Under the pieces are notes generated by a model. That model was given only the letters and a program-made list of their open reading frames with translations, was not told the origin of the DNA and searched no databases. A DNA stretch of 15,425 nt from the NCBI GenBank assembly GCA_028290225.1, contig JAQGKH010000117.1, positions 1-15,425 on the forward strand, in the 5' to 3' direction. This document shows, piece after piece, positions 1-6,496 of this stretch (within the stretch, counting starts at the first letter, position 1; the number at the start of each line of letters is the position of its first letter). The translations under genes and the position numbers were made by a program. This DNA comes from Devosia sp. GTDB lineage: Bacteria > Pseudomonadota > Alphaproteobacteria > Rhizobiales > Devosiaceae.

Positions 1-1704
1 TACAAGGCCATCACGGAACGGCTGGACCAGATGCAGGTCCACTATCGAGAAGCCATCGACACCATTTCGAGTGAGCTGACCGAGCGCCTTGCCAGCGAAG
101 GCATCGCCGCCCGGGTCAAGGCGCGGGTGAAATCGCCGTTCTCGATCTTCAACAAGATCGAGCGCAAATCTATTGCCCTGGAACAACTCTCCGACATGAT
201 CGGCTTTCGCGTCATCGTCGGCTCCATCGATGAGTGCTACCACACCTTGGGCGTGGTCCATACGCGCTGGAAACTCGTCCCCGGCCGCTTCAAGGACTAT
301 ATTTCGGTCCCCAAGCACAATGACTATCGCTCCATCCACACCACCATCGTGGGCCCTGGACGCCAGCGCGCCGAGTTGCAAATCCGCACGGAGGAAATGG
401 ACCGCATCGCCGAATTCGGCATTGCCGCCCACAGCCTCTACAAGGATGGCGCTTCTGCCGATATGGGCCGCATCGAGCAGGAGTCTCAGGCCTACGGTTC
501 GCTGCGCTCCACCATCGAGCACCTGACTGCGGGAGCCACCACCGAGGATTTCCTGGAATCCACCAAGCTCGAGCTGTTCCAGGATCAGGTGTTCTGCTTC
601 ACCCCTCGCGGGCGGCTGATCGCCCTGCCGCGGGGCGCCACGCCCATCGATCTCGCCTATGCCCTCCACACCGATATCGGTGACACCTGCGTTGGCGCCA
701 AGATCAACGGCGCCATCCTGCCGCTGGTGACGCAGCTGCGCAGTGGGGACGAAGTTGAGATCATCCGGGATCGCAACCATGTGCCCCCGGCCAACTGGAT
801 CGGCATCGCCGCGACCGGCAAGGCCCGCTCGGCCATTCGGCGGGCCGTGCGCAATGCCGCCGCCCAGCGGGCTCTCACCCTGGGCGAAAGCGTGCTCAAC
901 ATGCTGCTTGATCGCGAAGGCGTCTCGCTCGAGGAGAGCGAGGCCAGAGCCTTGGCCGAAGCGCTCCATATGCCCGGCAAGCGCGAGCTGCTGATCGCAG
1001 TGGGCGAAGGCAAGATCGGCAGCGAGCCGCTGGCCAACGAACTCGCCAGCCTCAAGGGCCTGCGCAAGCGCCGCCGCAAGCTCGAACTGCCCGTCGCCGA
1101 CACGGCTGATGGCTGGTTCGCCCTGCGCGCCACCGATCTCTTCCGCTTCCGCGTGCCGGGCGGACAGCGCGCCGGTGCCAAGGCGCGCACCGCTTTGGCC
1201 CAGCTCGATTTCCATATGCCCGTATCCATCTCGGGGGAGGGGGTCGTGCCGGGTGATCGGCTGGTGGGCATCCTCCAGCCCGATGTACCGATCACCGTTT
1301 ATCCAATCCATTCCGAAGCGCTGGTGGATCTGCATGACAGCGATGTCGCGTGGGTGGATGTGCGCTGGAATCTGGATGGTGGCGAAGAGCGGCTGTATCC
1401 GACCGTGATCACCATGGAATCGGTGAACCGCCCCGGCTCCCTGGCGCAGATTTCCTCGGCCATTGCCGCTTGCGACGCCAACATCAACAATCTGGTGATG
1501 CGGATGATTTCGCCCGACTTTCACCAGATGATTTTCGAAATCGAAGTGCGCGACCTTGCGCAATTGACCGATGTTCTGGCAACGCTCAAGCGTAGTCCCG
1601 GCCTGTCTTCCGTCCAGCGTGCGGGCACGCGCGAGGCCGGCATGATCTCGACGCTGGAGTGGGACGGACGGGTCGAACGGAGAGGCAATGATGACGCGGG
1701 ATGA
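1..1704 (+). CDS. rsh: Bifunctional (p)ppGpp synthetase/hydrolase, RelA/SpoT (Rsh) family, 5'-truncated
   Basis: This enzyme makes and degrades the alarmone (p)ppGpp. The frame is open from base 1, so the N-terminal HD hydrolase domain and the true start lie outside the window. 567 codons remain of a family usually 700-750 aa long. Numbering from the first codon here, the order is: synthetase domain about 30-155, with RFKDYISVPK at 96-105 and the ELQIRTEEM motif; TGS domain about 195-256 (VFCFTPRGRLIALPRGATP); a helical region; a degenerate zinc-finger/RIS segment near 410-446; and a C-terminal ACT domain about 467-540 (SVNRPGSLAQIS). RxKD, rather than the ExDD of monofunctional RelA, is the known signature of bifunctional Rel/SpoT enzymes. 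Oddly, the segment around ISGEGVVPGDRLVG keeps the PGD core but has none of the usual zinc-binding cysteines. It overlaps pyrE by 17 bp. Confidence 0.95.
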   Translation, partial: YKAITERLDQMQVHYREAIDTISSELTERLASEGIAARVKARVKSPFSIFNKIERKSIALEQLSDMIGFRVIVGSIDECYHTLGVVHTRWKLVPGRFKDYISVPKHNDYRSIHTTIVGPGRQRAELQIRTEEMDRIAEFGIAAHSLYKDGASADMGRIEQESQAYGSLRSTIEHLTAGATTEDFLESTKLELFQDQVFCFTPRGRLIALPRGATPIDLAYALHTDIGDTCVGAKINGAILPLVTQLRSGDEVEIIRDRNHVPPANWIGIAATGKARSAIRRAVRNAAAQRALTLGESVLNMLLDREGVSLEESEARALAEALHMPGKRELLIAVGEGKIGSEPLANELASLKGLRKRRRKLELPVADTADGWFALRATDLFRFRVPGGQRAGAKARTALAQLDFHMPVSISGEGVVPGDRLVGILQPDVPITVYPIHSEALVDLHDSDVAWVDVRWNLDGGEERLYPTVITMESVNRPGSLAQISSAIAACDANINNLVMRMISPDFHQMIFEIEVRDLAQLTDVLATLKRSPGLSSVQRAGTREAGMISTLEWDGRVERRGNDDAG

Positions 1705-2284
1705 AGTTCTGGCGGTGTTCCGCGACTGTGGCGCGATTCTGGAGGGGCACTTCATCTTGTCGTCGGGCCTGCGCTCGCCCGTATTCCTGCAAAAAGCCCG
1801 CGTCTTTGCCCGTCCGGCCAAGGCCGAGCAACTCTGCCGGGCGCTGGCCGACAAGATCCGTGCTGAAGGTTTTGGCGACGCGACCGTGATCGTCTCGCCC
1901 GCTATTGGCGGTATTATTCCCGGCTACGAGACCGCACGGCATCTGGGCGTGCCCGCGCTTTATACCGAGCGTGTCGAAGGCAAGTTCGAGCTGCGCCGCG
2001 GCTTTGAGATCGCGCCCACCGACAAGGTCCTCGTGGTCGAGGATATCGTCTCGACCGGCTTATCCATCCGCGAATGCGTTGACGCGCTGCGCGGCATCGG
2101 CGCCAACGTCATCGCCGCCGCCTGCCTGATTGACCGGTCGGCCGGCGAAGCCGATGTGAGTGTGCCTCTCGTCTCGCTCATCGACTACAAGGTGCCCGCC
2201 TATAGCGCCGACCAGCTTCCCCCCGAACTCGCCGCCATTCCCGCCATCAAACCCGGCAGCCGCGGCATTCAGGGCGTGAAATAA
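1688..2284 (+). CDS. pyrE: Orotate phosphoribosyltransferase
   Basis: PyrE joins orotate to PRPP to give orotidine 5'-monophosphate, the fifth step of pyrimidine synthesis, in the cytoplasm. The 198-aa product is of normal length. It carries the PRPP-binding loop VLVVEDIVSTGLS at residues 114-126, the N-terminal substrate segment HFILSSGLRSPVF at 21-33, and the VIVSPAIGGIIPGY segment before the active-site loop. Two ATG codons are adjacent (1688 and 1691). A GGAG ending 5 nt before 1688 supports this pair, and I take the first. The gene begins inside the last codons of rsh in another frame, so the two are probably translationally coupled. After its stop comes a 124-bp spacer with folded repeat-like sequence before acpS. 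Confidence 0.97.
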   Translation: MMTRDEVLAVFRDCGAILEGHFILSSGLRSPVFLQKARVFARPAKAEQLCRALADKIRAEGFGDATVIVSPAIGGIIPGYETARHLGVPALYTERVEGKFELRRGFEIAPTDKVLVVEDIVSTGLSIRECVDALRGIGANVIAAACLIDRSAGEADVSVPLVSLIDYKVPAYSADQLPPELAAIPAIKPGSRGIQGVK

Positions 2285-2317
2285 TGCACGGCACACCCGC
2301 CACAAACTCGATCCATT

Positions 2318-2397
2318 CCCTCCCCCTTGAGGGAAGGGCCAGGCTGGGGGTTCGGGCGGTTGCCCCCGCTCGATTGACGGGACGAGCAACCCCAGCC
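2318..2397. repeat. Structured palindromic (REP-like) element in the pyrE-acpS spacer
   Basis: The spacer contains nested inverted repeats. A short imperfect hairpin CCCTCCCC / GGGAAGGG spans 2318-2338. A larger fold has the outer stem GGCTGGGGGTT (2342-2352) against AACCCCAGCC (2388-2397), with one bulged G. Inside it are two hairpins: GGGC-GGTT-GCCC (2354-2365) and GCTCG/CGAGC (2368-2372 with 2383-2387). Together they form a possible three-way junction. The CTCCCCCTTGAGGG core followed by a G-run resembles the intergenic palindromes repeated in many alphaproteobacterial genomes, as far as I recall. The outer stem ends exactly where the acpS Shine-Dalgarno begins (2398), so it could affect acpS translation or act as an mRNA processing site. 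Function is inferred only. Confidence 0.6.
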
Positions 2398-2401
2398 GGA
2401 G
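2398..2401 (+). promoter_or_regulatory. Ribosome-binding site of acpS
   Basis: GGAG lies 7 nt before the acpS ATG at 2409. It fixes that start and sits immediately after the outer stem of the folded spacer. Confidence 0.7.
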
Positions 2402-2408
2402 CCACGCC

Positions 2409-2828
2409 ATGATCATCGGGCTTGGCTCCGATCTCTGCCAGATCGGCCGGGTGGAAAAAACGCTTGCCCGCTTCGGCGACCGCTTCACCAATCGCTGCTT
2501 CACGGAAATCGAGCGCCGCAAATCGGACAGGCGCAAGGAGCGCGCCGCCTCCTATGCCAAGCGTTTCGCTGCCAAGGAAGCCTGCTCCAAGGCCCTCGGC
2601 ACTGGCCTTAATTTCGGCGTCTATTGGCGCGACATGGGCGTTGTGAACCTTCCCTCCGGCAAGCCCACCATGCAGCTCACCAACGGGGCCGCTCGGGCGC
2701 TCGAGCGCCTGGTTCCGCCCGGCCACCGGCCGCTGATCCACCTGACCATCACCGATGACGCGGGGCTTGCCCAGGCCTTCGTGATCATCGAAGCCGTGCC
2801 GGTTGACCAACCCACCACGACGCTCTAA
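2409..2828 (+). CDS. acpS: Holo-[acyl-carrier-protein] synthase
   Basis: AcpS transfers the 4'-phosphopantetheine group of coenzyme A onto a serine of acyl carrier protein, activating it for fatty-acid synthesis. The 139-aa product has the family's two signatures: the N-terminal IIGLGSDLCQIGR (2-14, with metal-binding Asp8) and FAAKEACSKALG (53-64, with Glu57). Family members are usually 120-140 aa, so it is full length. The ATG at 2409 has a GGAG 7 nt upstream, and MIIGLGSD is the canonical N-terminus. It is the first gene of the acpS-lepB-rnc-era-DUF1232-recO run. The 28-bp gap to lepB suggests co-transcription. Confidence 0.96.
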   Translation: MIIGLGSDLCQIGRVEKTLARFGDRFTNRCFTEIERRKSDRRKERAASYAKRFAAKEACSKALGTGLNFGVYWRDMGVVNLPSGKPTMQLTNGAARALERLVPPGHRPLIHLTITDDAGLAQAFVIIEAVPVDQPTTTL

Positions 2829-2856
2829 CGCTTCGGCGTGCTTAACGGGAATTTTC

Positions 2857-3651
2857 ATGAGCCAGCCCGCCGGAAAAACTGCCAAGAAGGCTGAAACCAA
2901 CGAGTGGTGGGACACCATCGTCGTGGTGGTTGAGGCGCTGCTGATCGCTATCGTGCTGCGCTCCTTCCTTTACCAGCCGTTTTCGATCCCCACCGCCTCC
3001 ATGCAGCAGACCCTGATGATCGGCGACTACTTCGTCGCCAACAAGTTCGTCTGGGGCTATGGCAAGCATTCCTTCTCGCTGGGGCGCTACGGCAACTTTA
3101 CGCTGCTCGATTTCGAGCTGCCCATCAGCAATCGCATCCTCGGGCGCGATCCCAACCGTGGGGACATCGCCGTGTTCCGCCCGGTGCCCCAGGACGTCGA
3201 GTACATCAAGCGCATCGTCGGCCTGCCCGGCGACCGCATCCAGATGCGCGAAGGCCGCCTTTACATCAACGGCACCATGATCGAGCGCGAGGCTGTCGGC
3301 ACCGCCCAGGATACCGACAGCGAAGGCGATACCCGCGAGGTCACGGTTTATCGCGAGACTTTCCCCGAAGGCACGGTCCACACCATCCAGGAAATCTCCG
3401 ATAACGGCCCGCTCGACAACACGCAGGAATATGTGGTCCCCGCTGGACACTACTTCATGATGGGCGACAACCGCGACCGGTCCGCCGATAGCCGCGTCCT
3501 GTCCTCGGTTGGCTATGTTCCATCGGTCAATCTGATTGCCAAGGCCGAAGCGCGCTTCTTCTCCATCAAGAACAACCTTCCGCCCTGGCAGCTCTGGCAG
3601 TGGCCGGCCAATGTGCGCTGGGATCGCATGTTCCAGCAAATCGACCGATGA
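2857..3651 (+). CDS. lepB: Signal peptidase I
   Basis: LepB removes signal peptides from secreted proteins at the outer face of the inner membrane. The 264-aa product has a single N-terminal transmembrane helix (about residues 19-38). It carries the catalytic serine in IPTASM (Ser48), the general-base lysine in VEYIKRIVGLPGD (Lys118), and the conserved GDNRDRSADSR box at 203-213. The frame is open further upstream to 2803, but that start lies inside acpS. The ATG at 2857 gives the expected short N-tail and has a weak purine stretch (CGGGA) just upstream. The stop overlaps the rnc start as ATGA. The lepB-rnc-era order is widespread in proteobacteria and links secretion with RNA processing genes in one transcript. 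Confidence 0.96.
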   Translation: MSQPAGKTAKKAETNEWWDTIVVVVEALLIAIVLRSFLYQPFSIPTASMQQTLMIGDYFVANKFVWGYGKHSFSLGRYGNFTLLDFELPISNRILGRDPNRGDIAVFRPVPQDVEYIKRIVGLPGDRIQMREGRLYINGTMIEREAVGTAQDTDSEGDTREVTVYRETFPEGTVHTIQEISDNGPLDNTQEYVVPAGHYFMMGDNRDRSADSRVLSSVGYVPSVNLIAKAEARFFSIKNNLPPWQLWQWPANVRWDRMFQQIDR

Positions 3652-4355
3652 ACCGGCGAGTCCGTTCGCACGAAAAGCTGCAATTCCGGCTGGGCTACCA
3701 GTTTGCCGACGAAGACCTGCTTGAACGCGCGCTGACTCACTCCAGCGCCATTTCGCCGTCCAAGCGCATCGAGCGCTCCTATCAGCGGCTCGAATTCCTG
3801 GGCGATCGGGTGCTCGGCCTCGTCGTTGCCGATATGCTGTACCGGCGTTACCCCAAGGCCAATGAGGGCGAGCTCTCGCGCACCCTCAACACCCTGGTGC
3901 GCAAGGAAACCTGCGCCGTCATCGCCCGCCAGCTCGATCTGGGCTCTGAAATGCGGCTGGGTGAAAGCGAGGCGCGCACTGGCGGCGCCGAAAAGGACGC
4001 CATCCTGGGCGACGTCACCGAGGCGGTGATCGGCGCCATTTTCTGCGATGGCGGGCTGGGCAAGGCTTATGAGTTCGTCGAGCGCCTGTTCGAGGAGTTC
4101 CTGAGCGAAGGCAATGCCGGCCGCGCCGATGCCAAGACCACGCTGCAGGAATGGGCCCAGGCCCGCGGCCTTGAGCCCCCCGCCTATAAGCAGACCGAGC
4201 GCACCGGCCCCGACCACGCGCCCGAATTTACCATCACCGTTTCGTTGGGGGAGTTCGAACCCCTAAGCGCCACTGGCCCGTCCAAGAAGATCGCCGAGCA
4301 CAAGGCCGCCGAACTCTTTCTGGTGCGTCAGCAGGTCTGGAAGGATCCCGCATGA
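3648..4355 (+). CDS. rnc: Ribonuclease III
   Basis: RNase III cuts double-stranded RNA, including the rRNA precursor and structured mRNAs. The 235-aa product has the catalytic signature RLEFLGDRVLGL (47-58, with Glu49 and Asp53), the second acidic pair in GDVTEAVIGAIF (Asp122, Glu125), and a C-terminal double-stranded-RNA-binding domain from about 160 to 228. That domain includes TTLQEWAQARG and the GPSKKIAEHKAAE loop. The start at 3648 overlaps the lepB stop by ATGA. The frame also opens at 3600, but that would place 16 extra residues inside lepB. The gene ends in another ATGA overlap with era, so the three genes are very probably translated together. Confidence 0.97.
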   Translation: MNRRVRSHEKLQFRLGYQFADEDLLERALTHSSAISPSKRIERSYQRLEFLGDRVLGLVVADMLYRRYPKANEGELSRTLNTLVRKETCAVIARQLDLGSEMRLGESEARTGGAEKDAILGDVTEAVIGAIFCDGGLGKAYEFVERLFEEFLSEGNAGRADAKTTLQEWAQARGLEPPAYKQTERTGPDHAPEFTITVSLGEFEPLSATGPSKKIAEHKAAELFLVRQQVWKDPA

Positions 4356-5278
4356 CCGACTCCACCATCACCCCTACCGATACCTCCTGCGGCTTCATCG
4401 CCCTGGTTGGCGCCCCCAATGCCGGCAAGTCGACGCTGCTCAACGCCCTGGTCGGCACCAAGGTCTCGATCGTCACCCACAAGGCCCAGACCACCCGCTC
4501 CCAGGTCCGCGGCGTCGTCACGCTCGACAAGGCGCAACTGGTGTTCATCGACACCCCCGGCATTTTCGCCCCCAAGCGCCGCCTCGACCGCGCCATGGTC
4601 CAGAGCGCCTGGGGCGGGGCAGGGGATGCCGATCTCGTCGCCTTTATTGTCGATGCCGAAAGGGGTTTGACCCCCGATCTTGAATCGCTGCTTGAGGGGC
4701 TGGCCAATGTCACCCACCCCAAGATCCTGATCCTCAACAAGATCGACACCATCAAGAACGAAGCCCTGCTTGTCCTGAGCCAAACGCTCAACGAAAAGGT
4801 GCGCTTTGAAGCCACCTTCATGATTTCGGCCCTCAAGGGCTATGGCGTCAGCGATTTCATGGATTGGTGCATCAAGCATATTCCGCCCGGGCCCTGGCAC
4901 TTTCCCGAGGATCACCTGACCGATCTGACCATGGCGATCACCGCCGCCGAGATCACGCGCGAAAAGCTGTTCCTGCGCGTCCATGACGAGATCCCCTACA
5001 ACGCGACGGTCGAAACCGAGAGCTTCAAGATCCAGAAGGACGGCTCTTACAAGATCGACCAGGTGGTCTATGTCACCCGGGACAGCCACAAGAAGATCGT
5101 CCTTGGCGCCGGCGGCCAGACCATCAAGGCCATTGGCGCGGAATCCCGCAAGGAGCTGATGGAGATGTATGAGGTGCCCATTCACCTCTTCCTCTTCGTC
5201 AAGGTGCGCGAGAAATGGGCCGACGACCCGGAGCGCTACCGTGAAATGGGTCTGGAATACCCGCATGGGAAAAGCTGA
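4352..5278 (+). CDS. era: GTPase Era
   Basis: Era is an essential GTPase that binds the 3' end of 16S rRNA and helps 30S subunit assembly. The 308-aa product shows G1 GAPNAGKS at 20-27, G3 DTPG at 67-70, G4 NKID at 129-132 and G5 SALKG at 159-163. It has a C-terminal KH RNA-binding domain with GAGGQTIK at 252-259. The length is normal. Its ATG overlaps the rnc stop. Having rnc directly upstream is typical and fits their shared role in rRNA maturation. The last 14 bp overlap the start of the DUF1232 gene. Confidence 0.98.
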   Translation: MTDSTITPTDTSCGFIALVGAPNAGKSTLLNALVGTKVSIVTHKAQTTRSQVRGVVTLDKAQLVFIDTPGIFAPKRRLDRAMVQSAWGGAGDADLVAFIVDAERGLTPDLESLLEGLANVTHPKILILNKIDTIKNEALLVLSQTLNEKVRFEATFMISALKGYGVSDFMDWCIKHIPPGPWHFPEDHLTDLTMAITAAEITREKLFLRVHDEIPYNATVETESFKIQKDGSYKIDQVVYVTRDSHKKIVLGAGGQTIKAIGAESRKELMEMYEVPIHLFLFVKVREKWADDPERYREMGLEYPHGKS

Positions 5279-5666
5279 TCCCGGCGACAGCTGGCTGAGC
5301 CGCGCCACGCTCTGGGCCCGCGCGATCAAGCGCGACATCATCGCCATCTGGCTTGCCGCCAGGGACCCGCGCACACCCTGGAGTGCGCGGGTCCTGGCCG
5401 CCCTGGTGGCGGCCTATGCGCTGTCCCCGCTGGACCTGATCCCGGATTTCATTCCGGTTCTGGGCTATCTCGACGACCTGCTGATCCTTCCCTTGGGCAT
5501 CATTGCCGTGGTCAAGCTGATCCCCATCGCGCTGATGGCCGAATACCGGCAGGCCGCGAGCCAGGTTGCGGCCAGGCCGGTCAGCCCCGCCGGATTGCTT
5601 GTCGTCATTGCCCTTTGGGCGCTCGCCACATTGCTGCTCGCCGCATTCCTGACCGACTGGCTTTAG
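5265..5666 (+). CDS. DUF1232 (YkvA-like) small membrane protein
   Basis: The function is unknown. The 133-aa product contains the DUF1232 core at about residues 39-87, with the signature YALSPLDLIPDFIPVLGYLDD at 51-71, which is hydrophobic and probably membrane-associated. A second clear transmembrane segment lies at about 107-130. The ATG at 5265 lies inside the end of era. A GTG at 5241 is the main alternative, but ATG gives a sensible N-terminus. The gene sits in the era-recO gap of an otherwise standard operon: it overlaps era by 14 bp and leaves only 3 bp before recO, so it is almost certainly co-transcribed and translationally coupled. Family assignment is confident; any role is not. 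Confidence 0.88.
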   Translation: MGKADPGDSWLSRATLWARAIKRDIIAIWLAARDPRTPWSARVLAALVAAYALSPLDLIPDFIPVLGYLDDLLILPLGIIAVVKLIPIALMAEYRQAASQVAARPVSPAGLLVVIALWALATLLLAAFLTDWL

Positions 5667-5669
5667 CGC

Positions 5670-6383
5670 ATGGAATGGACCGGTGAAGGCCTCTTGATCG
5701 GCGTGCGCCGCCATGGCGAAACCAGCCTCGTGGCCGAAGCCATGGTGGCCGGGCGCGGCCGCCATCTGGGCCTTGTACGCGGTGGCCGCTCGCCCAAGCT
5801 CGCGGCGGCCCTTCAACCCGGCAACACCGTGCAACTGGTCTGGCGCGCGCGCCTCGAAGATCACCTGGGCATTTTCACCGTCGAACTGCTGACCGGCCGC
5901 GCCGCCAATCTGATGGCCGAAAAGGCGCGCCTCTATATGAGCCAGCTGGTCTGCGAACTGCTGCGCTTGTTGCCCGAGCGCGACCCGCATGATCGCCTGC
6001 TCGGCATGGCCCTGGGCCTGCTTGATGGTCCGCTGGACGGCACGGCGCTCGCCCGCTTCGAGCTCGCGGTGCTCGATGAGCTGGGTTTCGGGCTGGATCT
6101 TTCGGCCTGCGCCGCTACCGGCGTCACCGATGATCTGACCCATGTTTCCCCCCGCACCGGCCGCGCGGTGTCCCGTGCCGCTGCCGAGCCTTATCTGGAT
6201 CGCCTTCTGCCGCTGCCGAGCTTTTTGACCTCCCAGCGCGGCAACGCCTCGCCCCCCGATCTCGTCGCCGCCTTTCGCCTGTCGGCCCATTTTCTGGATC
6301 TGCATGTCTGGCACCCCCGCCAGCTCGCGCCTCCTGCTACGCGCGATGCCCTGATCGAGCTCCTGACCGTCCCCGGTCCCTGA
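5670..6383 (+). CDS. recO: DNA repair protein RecO
   Basis: RecO anneals single strands and loads RecA together with RecR in the RecFOR recombinational repair pathway. The 237-aa product starts with the typical MEWTGEGLLIGVRRHGETS and an OB-fold of about 75 residues containing HLGLVRGGRSPK. A helical C-terminal domain follows. Few cysteines are present (for example in LVCELL and LSACAAT), so the four-cysteine zinc motif known from some RecO proteins is absent. The start is 3 bp after the DUF1232 stop. A 113-bp gap separates it from parC, and I see no strong terminator there. Confidence 0.93.
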   Translation: MEWTGEGLLIGVRRHGETSLVAEAMVAGRGRHLGLVRGGRSPKLAAALQPGNTVQLVWRARLEDHLGIFTVELLTGRAANLMAEKARLYMSQLVCELLRLLPERDPHDRLLGMALGLLDGPLDGTALARFELAVLDELGFGLDLSACAATGVTDDLTHVSPRTGRAVSRAAAEPYLDRLLPLPSFLTSQRGNASPPDLVAAFRLSAHFLDLHVWHPRQLAPPATRDALIELLTVPGP

Positions 6384-6496
6384 GCTGCATCGCGCTGCCC
6401 TCGAGGCGGATTGCTGGGCAAAAGGCCCGGAAAACCTGCGCAATGTCCACTCACCGGTTATAGTCTTTCCTGATTCGTTCTCCTGAAAGTGCTGCG

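Noticed and set aside
4328..5374. Long minus-strand open frame opposite era
   Set aside because: Antisense shadow of a strongly conserved GTPase; no ribosome-binding site and no domain.
5199..6443. Long minus-strand open frame opposite the DUF1232 gene and recO
   Set aside because: Same shadow effect; its low-complexity Gly/Gln/Arg-rich translation matches no family I know, and both + strand genes are well supported.
6436..6464. Possible parC promoter with TATAGT -10
   Set aside because: No acceptable -35 at 16-18 bp upstream, so I do not list it as a feature.
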